Below are positions 26,128 to 36,725 of a DNA stretch of 64,000 bases, one piece after another. The stretch covers positions 1-64,000 of the IMG/VR virus record IMGVR_UViG_3300042554_002903; one strand, 5' to 3'. Below the pieces are notes generated by a model. The model made no database searches, was not told where the DNA came from, and was given only the letters and a program-made list of their open reading frames with translations. The translations under genes were made by a program, and so were the position numbers. Every line of letters starts with the position of its first letter. The first letter of the stretch is position 1. Source of the stretch: a virus.

Positions 26128-26638
26128 TCAGACAGTCATCGAGATCAGAAGATAAGTCTTCCATGATTTCCTGTACTGTGGTGTACTCACCTTGTTCAAA
26201 GGCCAGGAGTAGAATCCTGTATCGTCTGTCGTATTCTGCAAAGTCGTTACTCTCGAGATCACCAAGTGCGAGCTGCGCAAGCTTGGTCTTGAGTTCGATA
26301 TCGCGCAAGCCGTAAGCAGTAGCTGCTGTATCTGATACTCCGGTAAGGGAGAACTGAAACTTCCATACGCCATCACTCAGTGTCGATTCTGTTTCGATGT
26401 AAGTGGTTAAGTCGAAGGTAGTACCTGGGTTAAACAGAGTTACTACATCTTCGGGGTTAGCCAATACACTACCGTCAGGACTCGTTACCGTTACGGTAGA
26501 TGCTGATACGCTTGATCTCAGACTGTTGGGTGAGCCCCATCCGCCAGGATTTGATATCGCATTGTACACACCGGTGGTATCCTCAAGGATTACAGAATCT
26601 TTGGTGTTGGTTATACTTACTGAAATTTCGAGTGCCAT
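26087..26638 (-). CDS. Ig-like structural protein
   Basis: 183 residues. The first about 110 residues are beta-rich with an immunoglobulin-like rhythm (VSASTVTVTSPDGSVLANP; WKFQFSLTG) and the rest is helical, ending with Cys pairs (YGLDCGC). Sits between the giant virion protein and the fibres. A TAACTTTG element at 26650-26657 (minus) could be a -7 but lacks a good -33. Confidence 0.5.
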   Translation of the reverse strand: MALEISVSITNTKDSVILEDTTGVYNAISNPGGWGSPNSLRSSVSASTVTVTSPDGSVLANPEDVVTLFNPGTTFDLTTYIETESTLSDGVWKFQFSLTGVSDTAATAYGLRDIELKTKLAQLALGDLESNDFAEYDRRYRILLLAFEQGEYTTVQEIMEDLSSDLDDCLSGDTNIYGLDCGC

Positions 26639-26663
26639 ACTTATTTATTCAAAGTTACGAAAT

Positions 26664-29600
26664 TTACCTGTATTTATCGATATCGACACCAGCGGCATGC
26701 AATCTGTTATTCATCTCGGTGTTGTTTGCACTAACCAGTTTGCGAATAACTTCATCACTCAACCTTTTAGCTCCGGCTTCTTGTGCGAAGTAATCCAAGG
26801 TCTTGGTGTACATCTCTGTTTTGTAAGAGTCGTATACGCGATCAAATACTTCTTTGTGCTGCATTATGATAGCGTTGTACTGATCCTTGAACTCATCAAT
26901 CTTTCTACTCTTCTGTTCCGCAGTTAAAGTAGGGTCTTTCTCTATCAGACTGATTTCATATTCGGTTCGAGTAAGCTGTGAGTCGAATGTCTCGTAGTCA
27001 AGCGAAGCCATTACTCTCTTACCGACATCTCTTTTGAATTCCAACAGAAGATCAAAAGGTACGGGAAGAGAAGCCTCGCTTTCGTTATCGATAATCATCT
27101 CACGTTTTGAACCAGAAGCTATTGCAAACTTAGGATCTGGTCTCATCAGTGTGAGGAATGACATATTAGGAATTACCTGAAGGGTACGGGTACCAAGGCG
27201 TGCTGCATCCTCAAGTCTTGACGCATACTTAACCGCACGACTTCTCTCGTCCTCATTGTCTCTTCTGATTCCGAAACCAAATGGGTCAATAGCGGCTTGA
27301 AGTATAGCCAGAGCTGAAGCAGTTTTTGGGTCAGCAAATGTTCTGCCGGTGTATCCGTTGGGAGCCCCAAAGTTATTGTACATCTCTTTGTAATACTTGC
27401 TCTCAAGGAAACCAAAAGGAGTTTTAACACTCATCTTCAACCTGGCCTGTTCTGCGTTACGACTGAACCAGTCACCACCGTAGTTGATGAATACCTCACG
27501 CAACTCCGTTGTAGTAGGTGATCTCTCACCCTCTGCTCTCTTACCTGCAGACAAAGTGTTGTTGTAAATCGGAGACATCATAGACGAGAAGAATTGTGTG
27601 AGTACGGGGTCAAGTGGTCTCTCTTCCCCCTGTGCCATAAGTCTGAGGGTTTCCAAAACGTCACCTGTGGATTGCAGGAATGCGAGGTTATCACCAGCGG
27701 TACCGACAGCAGAGACCGCAAGTTGAGACCAGGTTATAGCATCGTCAAGCGATTTTTGAAATACGGACTGGTTACCGTTAAGGTTATACATACGAGCATT
27801 TTCTCTATGACTCTTATGTAAAGCAAATACGTAACCGAGCATACCCATGTTGGTAGTGCTGAAACCAAAACCGGTTTTCCTGTCTTCAACCCTACCGAGA
27901 CTACCTATGATACCCTTAAGTTGTCCCTGCTTAACCAGTTTTCTATTGTAACCCTCGTTAAACATAATACCTTTTTGTACACGCACAAGTTTATCGCCTT
28001 GATTTGGATCCACATAGTATTCATCCTCGTCGTCGTCAAATGCATTTAACATCACACGACTGATGGTACCGAGAATAACAGAGATAGCCAATAGGTTAAC
28101 CCTTTTCTCCAGCATGCTATTACTATAGAACAGGTCCTCTTCTGCTTTCTGTATTCTCTTTTCAAGTACTTCATTACGTTTACCTGGAACCCTTTCGGCG
28201 TACAATGACTTCAGTTTCTTATTACCTGTAGCCACACCTACTGATCTATGTACTACTTCAGCCAGAGCGAAAGAAGGGTGTGCATATAGGAGACCCTTGT
28301 AAATCACGTTGGTCGGTACGGTTACGAAAGGTGACAGGCTGAATACAAACATATCAAGCATACCGGTAACGTGCTGCATTGCGAAGTCGAGTTGTGCTTT
28401 AAGCCTGTGATGGAATTTATCACCGGATTTAACTGACATCAGAGCTTGTCTTCTTTGCTCATTAGCCATGTTGTAATAATTACGAGGTAATTTGTCAGCA
28501 CTGGTGCGTAATTTAAGTGCGGCTTTCTGTACCATGTTCTCACCCATGAAGATGGCTTCCTGTCCTAATTTGTGCCAGGGTTTATCTGAGTCCGTTCCGA
28601 CAGCAGTTAACGCCATTATGCGGAAAGCTTCTTCGGGTTTCAACCCTTTAGCTGATGCATAATCACTGATGGCCTGATAAATCACGGCGTTCTCAATTTG
28701 ACGGTCGAGTGAAAAAGCCAAGGCTCTGATGTTGACTTGAGACATACCCATTATAATTGGGTTGGCTGCAATTAATGTACTCAGGAAGTCTTTCCATTTC
28801 GGATCTTGCAATCCAATTACAGTACCGTCTTCATCAACCATGAGTACCCGATCTATTTCCTCAGCCCATTGTTCAAAGCTGACATTGCGCAAACCAATCA
28901 TTTTAAATAAGCGATGTGCATCTTTGAGTGGCTGGTTGGCCATGTTCAAGTCCTGCATCTTACTTATGTCAGTAGCTGCTGTGCTGTGACCATCTCTGAT
29001 AATCTGCTTAGTTTGTTGCCATGATGATTTCCAAGCCAGGGCGTCACCGAATGATTCAACGGTACCCTTACTCTTATTGACCATTTTGGATATCTCGTTT
29101 ATGAGATTCTTCTTTGTCTTGGTCACCATGTTAACACCAATCTTCTTAAGTAGGTAACGGGTTGCATCTGTGAGACCCAACCAATCCCCTATCTTAGCCA
29201 AATATTTATTCTCAAGGTTACCCCAAGCACCAACCGGAGTAGATCGTGTCGATAACAGGGCCCCGATTATAGCCGTCTTGTACCTATCACTCCATATCCA
29301 GTTCCCACCTTTGTAACGCATAGCCAGATCGGCATACTTCTGCTTGTATCTGTTATGTTTAGCCTGGGCGTCGAGTACGGTAGTGATGAATTGTTTATCA
29401 TTTATAAGGCCGGGATCTGCTTTGAGTCGGTCGAGTATGTTCCGATAAGCCAATGCGCTATCCGCTACATCTTTCGCCAGTGCACGCAACACGCGCTTGA
29501 CTCCCTCTGGTATACGCATACCTTTAGGTAATGTCTTTTCAAGGGCAGCTACCGCCAGGTCTTCGAGTACACCTTGAGGTCTGCTCTCTGCAAGTACTCT

Positions 29601-32600
29601 GTTGTACGCGAGTATGCGACCGGCAAATGAGGCCATACCTTTAACCGCAGCCAGTGCGTTCACCTGCTGTGAATCAGCCGTGGTGGGATCAAAATTAGTC
29701 AAGGCTATGATAGCTGAGGCATAGTACTCCGTCAGTCTGGCGTCGAGTATGTTCTGTGAAAAGTATTCAATTACTGTTTTCGCGTCTATACCTAAGCCGG
29801 CGCTGTCAACAAGTTCTGCAGCCTCAGCCAGGGTATAGGTAACGGAGTAGCTACGACTGTCTGCATTAACTGCAGCTCTGAGGTGAGCCGGAGTGTTGGG
29901 GTTCTCAGCTATCTTACCCATGGCTTTAGCGTAGGGTTCACCAAATGCTGTAGTCAGTTCGTCAATATCTATACTGTCAAGTAGGGTATCGAAGATGACG
30001 TAATCAGAAAAAACCTCACCACTTGGTGTGTTACCTTTTTGTAAGTCCTCGATGTATTGTTCAAGTGGTACGCTCGGAGAGGCTTGTTGTAATAACTGGA
30101 ACTCCTTCCTCAGTCTTACCTGGAGGTCGTGATAGACTTGAGGAGCAGTAGTGGTAGCAGTCATTACCTTCGTGTACTCCGCATCAATGTGAGCTTCAAT
30201 GAAAGGTTTAAAGGATGGGTCTCCTATGAAAGCCTGAGTCATTACACCTCTAAGATATCCTTTGTCGAGCATGCTCTTCCAGACATCTTCTTTGGTTTTC
30301 TTTGGATCATTCTTTAATTCGGTATCGAGCTCCTGGGTAATGTCTACCGGGTTTTGGTTGGCGAGAGTCTGGTAACGTATATCAGGATTCTGTGAGGTAG
30401 TGGGAGACCCATCCGTATTCACTCCTGTCACACCCACGGCTTCCGGACTTAACATCGCACCGGCTACCAGAGCTGTGTACTTCTCGAGTGTCAGGGACCG
30501 GAGTGCTTCCGGGTCCATAGTGAGACCCAATGTATTGCCGATAATTTTCCACAAATCCTTCAGCCATTTCATCAGCGGAGAAGTTTCACGAGCAAGTAAT
30601 TTCTCACCTTTGTCCGAGATCGCCCAAGTCAGAGCTTCTTCAAGCAGGGCTTCACCTTCCAGGTTGGGATAATTTTTCTTGACCTCATCAATGTAAGCCT
30701 GACCTTCTTGTTCAATCAATTCTAAACCGCGAGCATAGAACTCAGGGTTGGTCTGTTTAATGAATGAGTTCCAGATGTGACCGAACTCGTGGATCGGGGT
30801 ATCCGGACGTGCAGTGCGGGGGTCGATGTATACCTTACCGTCCTTTACGAAACCGAGTACTTTGTTTTCACCTGTGGTTTGAGTCAGACCGGCCTCACTC
30901 AGTACTCTATCTATCTCAGCAGTATCAGTAATAACTTCTGTGGGAGACCCAAAGAGAGTCTGGAAATTAGTACGCAATCTGTCAATGAGGGGTTGGAGAG
31001 GAGTGGGTCGAGCAGGTTCGGCAACCTGATACATTGTATTCCTATCGGTATCACCGTACTCTTTTTTCAAACTACGACTCTCGTTGTAGATCTGTCTGAA
31101 CTCCGGGTCGGATAAATTCTTAACACCTTTGTAGTCGTTTATCATAGCCTCACCGGTAAACGTACCGGCATCGGTATGTAAAGCTTTACCGTCTTTGTAT
31201 CCCCAGTTTCTATTTGCCGTAAAATCGTTCCAGAGAACATTATAAGAACGAATATCATCGAAGCCATATTTCCTAAGAGTATCTTGTAGCGCTGAATTGT
31301 TGTTGTCAAAATCTATAGGAGAGAATCTGGACAACTCCTTCAACATAACACCGAAAGTAGTAGTCCCGATTTCATCGCCTGTTTCGAGATCGAACACGGG
31401 AACAACATCAGAAGACTTAGCTCTGGGTACGTTATCAACAACCACATAGTTGAGACCGACTTCGTGTGATTCAGGGATAATCGACCCCGCGATGTAGTTG
31501 TCACCTTCTGCGGAGTTCTGTCTCAAACCCCTTGCGGTCTTGGCAACCTTCAATACTTTTCCATCGCCGATATCATACACATCTCTATCACTTCCGCTTC
31601 CTATCTTCTGTAGATTTGAGAAGTCGAAACGCTCACGAGCTACTTGTTCGGTATCGTAACGGAAGCCTATCTTCTCATCTGTTCTAAGACCGAAGATAGG
31701 TTTTACATCTTCTGCTACATCAGTAGTTGAAACAGGTTGAGCTGCTAACTGGAACCTTATTTCTTCTTGCTTTTGTTCGGCAGTTTTTTCAGGTCCTGCT
31801 TGGGGCTGTCCTTCCTGATTTGCTTGGCCACTTCTGGTTTCTGGCTGTACAGGTACTTCTGTTGTTTCTTGCTTTTGAATGGCATTATTTTGAGGGCTTG
31901 TTTGTTCTATTGTGGGAGGCCCAATGACAGGGCCTTCACCAGGAGCTTCTGCACTCGGCTCTTCTGTCATGGCTCCACCGGTAGCAGGAGGTTCTTCTGC
32001 AGGAGGTTCGTTTGAGGGAGGCCGTTTCAAATCGGGTTCAGCCGGGTTGGCGGCATCTATATTCTGCAACTCAACCAGAGCTTGATCCTGCATGTTAACC
32101 GCACCTCGCGCTGCTTCTCTAACCGCTACGGGTTGACGAGGGTCTTCAGCTACACGCTCGAGTAGTGAGCGTACTTCATCATATCTGGTACCTTGTTTGA
32201 ATAGTTCGGGTGTGTTAAACGCAGATGACATGAGACCCGATGTGGTTGCAATAACCAACAACTGCCTGATGCCCTGGTCGGTATTCTCACCGAATGTTGT
32301 ACGCGATGCCTTGTCCCAATCGAATCCGGATTCAACAAGTGCGTCAAGATACATACCGGAATATTCTTCAAAGGTTTCACCGGTTGTACCGAGAGCTACC
32401 TTAGTAAGGAATGTTCCGAGCTTACCCCACTTACCTGTGAATTTGTCAAGACCGAGCTTATCAAATACCATACCGCTACCCAGGGTTTCACCCACACCGG
32501 TAGCCGCACTCTCAGATGTCGGCGCATAGACCATGGCTCCGTGAACAGCATGTGCTGTAAAGTCGGTAGCGAATGAGGCAACAGATCTACTACCTGTTAA

Positions 32601-34367
32601 CTTCAATACACCGCGAGTCAGAGGGCGCAGATATTTACTTGAACGAATTGCTTCTACACCACCTATAATATTACGGCTCACCATGATCTCAGCCATGATG
32701 GGTACCATAGCTACCATACTACTGGCTACTTCTTCACCGAGAGTTGCTTCCTGTTTGTCTATCTCTTCTTGTTTGAGTTCGATATCGGTACTACCTACAG
32801 CATCAACATATGCACGGAACATCTCCCTGCTATTGTTATACTTACTTACGAAATCCGAGCCCGGTAATATATTCTTAGCAGAACTCATAGCCGCTCCGGC
32901 TATATCGTTTTCTTCCGGTTCGATATCCACGTTAGCCATCAGCCTGATGTTCAGGGCCGTGAGCTGTGCTCTGTATTTATCAAGCAGGGTGAATACATCT
33001 TTATATGCTTCTTTCTGTTCAGGAGTTATGTTACCCTCGAGACCCTGCAGGTACACGTTGCGGGTTTTACCATACACCTTCTCCAGGTGTTCTACTTTCT
33101 TAAACAGTTTGTCGCGGACCTGATACAATTTTTCAACAGGTTCTTTACCGTACATCTGCAGGGCGTCATCAACTTGTTTCTTGTAGGCGACAGCCTCTTT
33201 GGGTGCATCTTTTGCATCGCTCAACTTACCGGTAGCTGGGTTGTATAACATGCGAGACCCACCCACTTTGCGCATCAATTCAAAGCGCATTGATAGGGCC
33301 TCATCTCCACTTACCTTACCGGTGTTCAGTTTATTAATCATCTCAGCTACTTCATAGCCGTACTGATCGGTGATGAGGTCCATCCCTTTCTTGTCGTACT
33401 GACCACGTAACTCAGATATCTTCTCGAATTTGGTAACCCCTTTTGCTGTTTGAATATCCTGGTTTGTCAGTTCATCAGCCACATAGTCCAACCACTTCTC
33501 TTTGTACTTGAGTATTTCAGCGTCGGCTCCTTCCTCACTCATACCTTTGTACATAAGGTACTGTTTGAAGTTATCTTTATTTAAAACAAAGGTACGACCG
33601 TTAACCAGACTCTGAGCCTGATTCTTTGTAACTCCATTGCTCATTGTTACGCCGCCAGCAAAGACGGGGTCGAATAGTATTCGAGAAAAGAATATGGGAT
33701 CGCTACCGTCAACTTCTCGTACAACAGGATTACCCTGCATGTCGAGTTCTGCTGTTGGTATTGTATACCGTTGACCGGTTATGAAAGGGTTCTGTTCTTC
33801 TATGCTCTTAGCAAGATAAGCTTCCTTAGCAGAAGGAGATGTAGCAGCAGTAAAGATCTCTTTAGTCTGTTTAGCATCAACAGCTTTCTGAGCAGGAGTA
33901 CGGGTATCTGCGTAATTAGAGAAACGAATAGGTTCGGGTTGCTTGATGGGAGACCCAACCGAACCCGTGGTTATTGCTTTCTTTACGTCATCAAGTGAGC
34001 GCAGGTTGTACTTTGTAGATAGTACTTCTACATTCTCGGGAGTGAATATAAATTTCTCCAACATGGGCATGGCTACGAATTGATCGTAGGACAAACCCTT
34101 TATCTTACCAGCTACCTGCTCGTCATAGAAACGCTTAAGGAAGGGGGCGGGATCAGATCCAGATGTGGATTCTAAACCGGTAGATGCTAAGGTAGAATTC
34201 GAAAAGCTTTCTGGTTCTAACTTTTTTTTTTCGGTGAGATCAACACCGAGATTACTTAGTTCTTCCTGGTTGGCTTCATCTGCTGCCCAGGTTTCAAAGA
34301 AATCTGCACTCGGGAAAATCTCTTTAAGATTCTCGTTGTTCTCGTATACGTCGCGGTAATTCGCCAT
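26664..34367 (-). CDS. giant polyvalent virion protein with kinase-like and zincin domains
   Basis: 2,567 residues, about 12% of the window. The N-terminal part to about 770 is helical. A Pro/Gln/Glu-rich linker follows (about 780-890). A protein-kinase-like segment begins near 920: glycine loop KIGSGSDRDVYDIG, lysine strand KVLKVAKT, and a later NVLWNDFTANRNW...LHTDAGTF resembling the catalytic and DFG regions. A zincin helix HEFGHIWN lies near 1190. Long helical regions and a short hydrophobic patch (about 2090-2105) follow. Multi-enzyme giant proteins of this kind ('polyvalent proteins') are thought to be injected with the DNA. At least ten motif copies lie inside. Catalytic activity is inference. 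Confidence 0.7.
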   Translation of the reverse strand: MANYRDVYENNENLKEIFPSADFFETWAADEANQEELSNLGVDLTEKKKLEPESFSNSTLASTGLESTSGSDPAPFLKRFYDEQVAGKIKGLSYDQFVAMPMLEKFIFTPENVEVLSTKYNLRSLDDVKKAITTGSVGSPIKQPEPIRFSNYADTRTPAQKAVDAKQTKEIFTAATSPSAKEAYLAKSIEEQNPFITGQRYTIPTAELDMQGNPVVREVDGSDPIFFSRILFDPVFAGGVTMSNGVTKNQAQSLVNGRTFVLNKDNFKQYLMYKGMSEEGADAEILKYKEKWLDYVADELTNQDIQTAKGVTKFEKISELRGQYDKKGMDLITDQYGYEVAEMINKLNTGKVSGDEALSMRFELMRKVGGSRMLYNPATGKLSDAKDAPKEAVAYKKQVDDALQMYGKEPVEKLYQVRDKLFKKVEHLEKVYGKTRNVYLQGLEGNITPEQKEAYKDVFTLLDKYRAQLTALNIRLMANVDIEPEENDIAGAAMSSAKNILPGSDFVSKYNNSREMFRAYVDAVGSTDIELKQEEIDKQEATLGEEVASSMVAMVPIMAEIMVSRNIIGGVEAIRSSKYLRPLTRGVLKLTGSRSVASFATDFTAHAVHGAMVYAPTSESAATGVGETLGSGMVFDKLGLDKFTGKWGKLGTFLTKVALGTTGETFEEYSGMYLDALVESGFDWDKASRTTFGENTDQGIRQLLVIATTSGLMSSAFNTPELFKQGTRYDEVRSLLERVAEDPRQPVAVREAARGAVNMQDQALVELQNIDAANPAEPDLKRPPSNEPPAEEPPATGGAMTEEPSAEAPGEGPVIGPPTIEQTSPQNNAIQKQETTEVPVQPETRSGQANQEGQPQAGPEKTAEQKQEEIRFQLAAQPVSTTDVAEDVKPIFGLRTDEKIGFRYDTEQVARERFDFSNLQKIGSGSDRDVYDIGDGKVLKVAKTARGLRQNSAEGDNYIAGSIIPESHEVGLNYVVVDNVPRAKSSDVVPVFDLETGDEIGTTTFGVMLKELSRFSPIDFDNNNSALQDTLRKYGFDDIRSYNVLWNDFTANRNWGYKDGKALHTDAGTFTGEAMINDYKGVKNLSDPEFRQIYNESRSLKKEYGDTDRNTMYQVAEPARPTPLQPLIDRLRTNFQTLFGSPTEVITDTAEIDRVLSEAGLTQTTGENKVLGFVKDGKVYIDPRTARPDTPIHEFGHIWNSFIKQTNPEFYARGLELIEQEGQAYIDEVKKNYPNLEGEALLEEALTWAISDKGEKLLARETSPLMKWLKDLWKIIGNTLGLTMDPEALRSLTLEKYTALVAGAMLSPEAVGVTGVNTDGSPTTSQNPDIRYQTLANQNPVDITQELDTELKNDPKKTKEDVWKSMLDKGYLRGVMTQAFIGDPSFKPFIEAHIDAEYTKVMTATTTAPQVYHDLQVRLRKEFQLLQQASPSVPLEQYIEDLQKGNTPSGEVFSDYVIFDTLLDSIDIDELTTAFGEPYAKAMGKIAENPNTPAHLRAAVNADSRSYSVTYTLAEAAELVDSAGLGIDAKTVIEYFSQNILDARLTEYYASAIIALTNFDPTTADSQQVNALAAVKGMASFAGRILAYNRVLAESRPQGVLEDLAVAALEKTLPKGMRIPEGVKRVLRALAKDVADSALAYRNILDRLKADPGLINDKQFITTVLDAQAKHNRYKQKYADLAMRYKGGNWIWSDRYKTAIIGALLSTRSTPVGAWGNLENKYLAKIGDWLGLTDATRYLLKKIGVNMVTKTKKNLINEISKMVNKSKGTVESFGDALAWKSSWQQTKQIIRDGHSTAATDISKMQDLNMANQPLKDAHRLFKMIGLRNVSFEQWAEEIDRVLMVDEDGTVIGLQDPKWKDFLSTLIAANPIIMGMSQVNIRALAFSLDRQIENAVIYQAISDYASAKGLKPEEAFRIMALTAVGTDSDKPWHKLGQEAIFMGENMVQKAALKLRTSADKLPRNYYNMANEQRRQALMSVKSGDKFHHRLKAQLDFAMQHVTGMLDMFVFSLSPFVTVPTNVIYKGLLYAHPSFALAEVVHRSVGVATGNKKLKSLYAERVPGKRNEVLEKRIQKAEEDLFYSNSMLEKRVNLLAISVILGTISRVMLNAFDDDEDEYYVDPNQGDKLVRVQKGIMFNEGYNRKLVKQGQLKGIIGSLGRVEDRKTGFGFSTTNMGMLGYVFALHKSHRENARMYNLNGNQSVFQKSLDDAITWSQLAVSAVGTAGDNLAFLQSTGDVLETLRLMAQGEERPLDPVLTQFFSSMMSPIYNNTLSAGKRAEGERSPTTTELREVFINYGGDWFSRNAEQARLKMSVKTPFGFLESKYYKEMYNNFGAPNGYTGRTFADPKTASALAILQAAIDPFGFGIRRDNEDERSRAVKYASRLEDAARLGTRTLQVIPNMSFLTLMRPDPKFAIASGSKREMIIDNESEASLPVPFDLLLEFKRDVGKRVMASLDYETFDSQLTRTEYEISLIEKDPTLTAEQKSRKIDEFKDQYNAIIMQHKEVFDRVYDSYKTEMYTKTLDYFAQEAGAKRLSDEVIRKLVSANNTEMNNRLHAAGVDIDKYR

Positions 34368-34375
34368 CTTGTTTT

Positions 34376-35803
34376 TTACTTTCCTTTATTTAATTCGTCT
34401 GCTTTTTTCTGCAACTCCTCTACACCTTTTTCTACGGCTTCGAGTACCTTTGTTCCCCCTTCGAAATCACCAACACCGGGTACGTACTTTGTCTTCTCAA
34501 TATAGTACCCGTTTAAACCTGTCTCATCGGTTATGTAATAAAATACCCGATAAGTAGGTTTCAGAGAATAGTAATTTGATTTAACGCCGTTGCTCATGAA
34601 TTTACCTTCCTCATTTATACGAAGTGGTAATCCAGCTACATCAGACGGAAGAACAACCAGCTTTTGTATGAGAGGTTTTGTAATGGTATTTTTTGGTTGA
34701 CCGGCTTCCCACGTACTTGCGTTCATAGTTGATGCTCCAAGTTGTACACTTTTGGGACTCACTGCTACATTGTACTCGTACTCTGTCTTAATCTTAGCAG
34801 TAGGATGAGATGCTATCTTGTACTGGTCACCTTCTACAATACGATTGGTCTGAGACCCAACCTCAAGGCCGGTGTTTACGTTAACGTAATTATTATTTAC
34901 CCGCTGTAAGTAGAAACGCTGTGCACTCCTGGCTCTTGTGTATTGAGCCATCTCTTCCATCAGGGTCTTCTTTAATTTTTCGGTATCTTCAAACGGTATA
35001 TTTCTTACAGCGGCGTATTGTTCTCTAAAGTCTTCATAAGCCAATGTCTGATCAGCAGAAGCCTCTATAGATGCAGGAGTATCTCTAAGACCTTTAGCTA
35101 AAGCATAAGCTTCTGCGTCTTTTATGGTTACAAAAGGAAGTAGACTTTCTTCCGTAACCTTGCCCCCATTTTTATCTGTAACCTCGAAGCGCTGCGAGAA
35201 ATTGGGAAGACTGCTTCCTGTCTTCATGATCTGAGCCTGTAGTGCTATCTTAGGTGGCATGTATAAATGCACATCGCCGGTATCAGCAACAGCCACATAA
35301 GGACTCTCAATACCCTTGGCTCTTGTTTTCTCAACAAGATCTTTATAAGTACTGGCTGTATTGTAAATATTCTGAAACTCCCTCACCTCTGGAGCTACGT
35401 ACATTGTACGTTCTGCAGCGGGGGTAAGCATCTTATCGATCTCGGCAAAGCGCATACTCTTAGCTGTGAGTTCGGCCATCTTTGTATTGTAGGTAGTGCG
35501 TATATCCCAGAGTTTATTTTTCCAATTGGGATCACCACTGTTCCTTGCTTCCATTGCGGCGTCCTTTGCTTCAACACTTAATCTCATGGCTTCATCGACA
35601 ACAAGACGGTGTTGTTTAAACTTACCGTTCAAAGCAAAGTCTTCCATTGTCTTGCGATACTCTTCCTCGTCTCTCTGTGCTTTCTCTGCACCTATCTTCT
35701 GCCTGTTGAGGTCCGCTTGCATGTTCATGCGACCGAGAGTGGCTGCATCATTTAGCTGTGCACTGAGGCCCGTTCCAAGTCCTACGTCAATACTGTTTTC
35801 CAT
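34376..35803 (-). CDS. internal/ejected virion protein, coiled coil
   Basis: 475 residues. The first 170 are charged helices (LNRQKIGAEKAQRDEEEYRKTMEDF) and the rest mixed, ending in a lysine-rich helix. Its position between the giant protein and another internal protein, overlapping the latter by one base, fits a DNA-ejection protein. Function not shown. Confidence 0.55.
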   Translation of the reverse strand: MENSIDVGLGTGLSAQLNDAATLGRMNMQADLNRQKIGAEKAQRDEEEYRKTMEDFALNGKFKQHRLVVDEAMRLSVEAKDAAMEARNSGDPNWKNKLWDIRTTYNTKMAELTAKSMRFAEIDKMLTPAAERTMYVAPEVREFQNIYNTASTYKDLVEKTRAKGIESPYVAVADTGDVHLYMPPKIALQAQIMKTGSSLPNFSQRFEVTDKNGGKVTEESLLPFVTIKDAEAYALAKGLRDTPASIEASADQTLAYEDFREQYAAVRNIPFEDTEKLKKTLMEEMAQYTRARSAQRFYLQRVNNNYVNVNTGLEVGSQTNRIVEGDQYKIASHPTAKIKTEYEYNVAVSPKSVQLGASTMNASTWEAGQPKNTITKPLIQKLVVLPSDVAGLPLRINEEGKFMSNGVKSNYYSLKPTYRVFYYITDETGLNGYYIEKTKYVPGVGDFEGGTKVLEAVEKGVEELQKKADELNKGK

Positions 35804-36690
35804 TATTTAAAATTGTAAGAACTGGGCTGCATACCATAGAAACCATCAGCTCCTTTAACCATACCTTTCCTTGAACCATAGAAACCATCGGCTCCTTGCG
35901 TTAATCCCGGCATCTTGTTGGGGTCAACCGAAGCGTCGTAACCATAAGGTACATTCCTACCTTGTTCCATACCTTCAAATATCGGAGCCATTCCTTGCTG
36001 ATTGTACGGGTCTAATGTAGAAACAGGGTAGTCCATAGTAGGTTGTGCACCACCGGAATTACCACCGGAGTAACCACCGGAGTAACCACCGGAACCGCCA
36101 AACATTTTGCGGACTGCCGGCATACCGTAGTCGATAGCCTGAGCCATATTTCCTGTGCCGGCACGCAGTGCCCCACCAAGGGCTTGTTCCTGCATGAGTC
36201 TGTACTGACGACGAGCCTGGGTATCCATATTCATTTGAGACACCAGAGAGCGACGAGCTGATTCTAATTGTCCCATGGCTGTTCTCCTTTCCTGATCACT
36301 CATCTGAGCCAGGCGGAGTCCAAGGTTTGCTGTGTCGACAGATGCTGCACGGGCCAGGTATGAACCCATCCCGGAACTGCTGTCTGCTATATTACGATAA
36401 CGGGCGGCCTGTTGTGATTGTGCGGTATTAGTTGCCAGATCGAGATAGGATTGAGGTACTCCTTGTTCCATTCTTTCCTGGAACATACTCACGTTCTGTT
36501 TTAAAGGGTCTAAGTTGTCGCTGAACTGAGCCATCCTTTGTTTGCGTAGCTGATTCAGTCTGTATAGTGATACACCAGATTGAACGAGGCCCAATCCAAA
36601 CTGGGCTGCAGCAAAGGCTGGGTTTGCCATACCTGCAGCAGAGGCAAGGTATCCCATGTTGGCGGCATTATTTAAAGGTGTAGCCATCAA
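35803..36690 (-). CDS. internal virion protein with Gly-rich repeat
   Basis: 295 residues. Hydrophobic Ala/Gly N-terminus (ANMGYLASAAGMANPAFAAAQFGLGLV) that could enter a membrane, a Gln-rich helical middle, a GGYSGG repeat near 205-217 and a duplicated GADGFYG near the end. This is the usual character of an ejection protein. Own promoter at 36694-36725. Confidence 0.55.
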   Translation of the reverse strand: MMATPLNNAANMGYLASAAGMANPAFAAAQFGLGLVQSGVSLYRLNQLRKQRMAQFSDNLDPLKQNVSMFQERMEQGVPQSYLDLATNTAQSQQAARYRNIADSSSGMGSYLARAASVDTANLGLRLAQMSDQERRTAMGQLESARRSLVSQMNMDTQARRQYRLMQEQALGGALRAGTGNMAQAIDYGMPAVRKMFGGSGGYSGGYSGGNSGGAQPTMDYPVSTLDPYNQQGMAPIFEGMEQGRNVPYGYDASVDPNKMPGLTQGADGFYGSRKGMVKGADGFYGMQPSSYNFK

Positions 36691-36693
36691 CTA

Positions 36694-36725
36694 CAAATAT
36701 ACAACCGTTTTAACGATTATACAAA
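36694..36725 (-). promoter_or_regulatory. TTTG-N20-TATATTTG promoter
   Basis: Minus strand TTTG (36725-36722), 20 bp, TATATTTG (36701-36694), four bases before the start of the internal protein gene and inside the last codons of the 1,399-residue gene. Internal late promoter. Confidence 0.65.
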
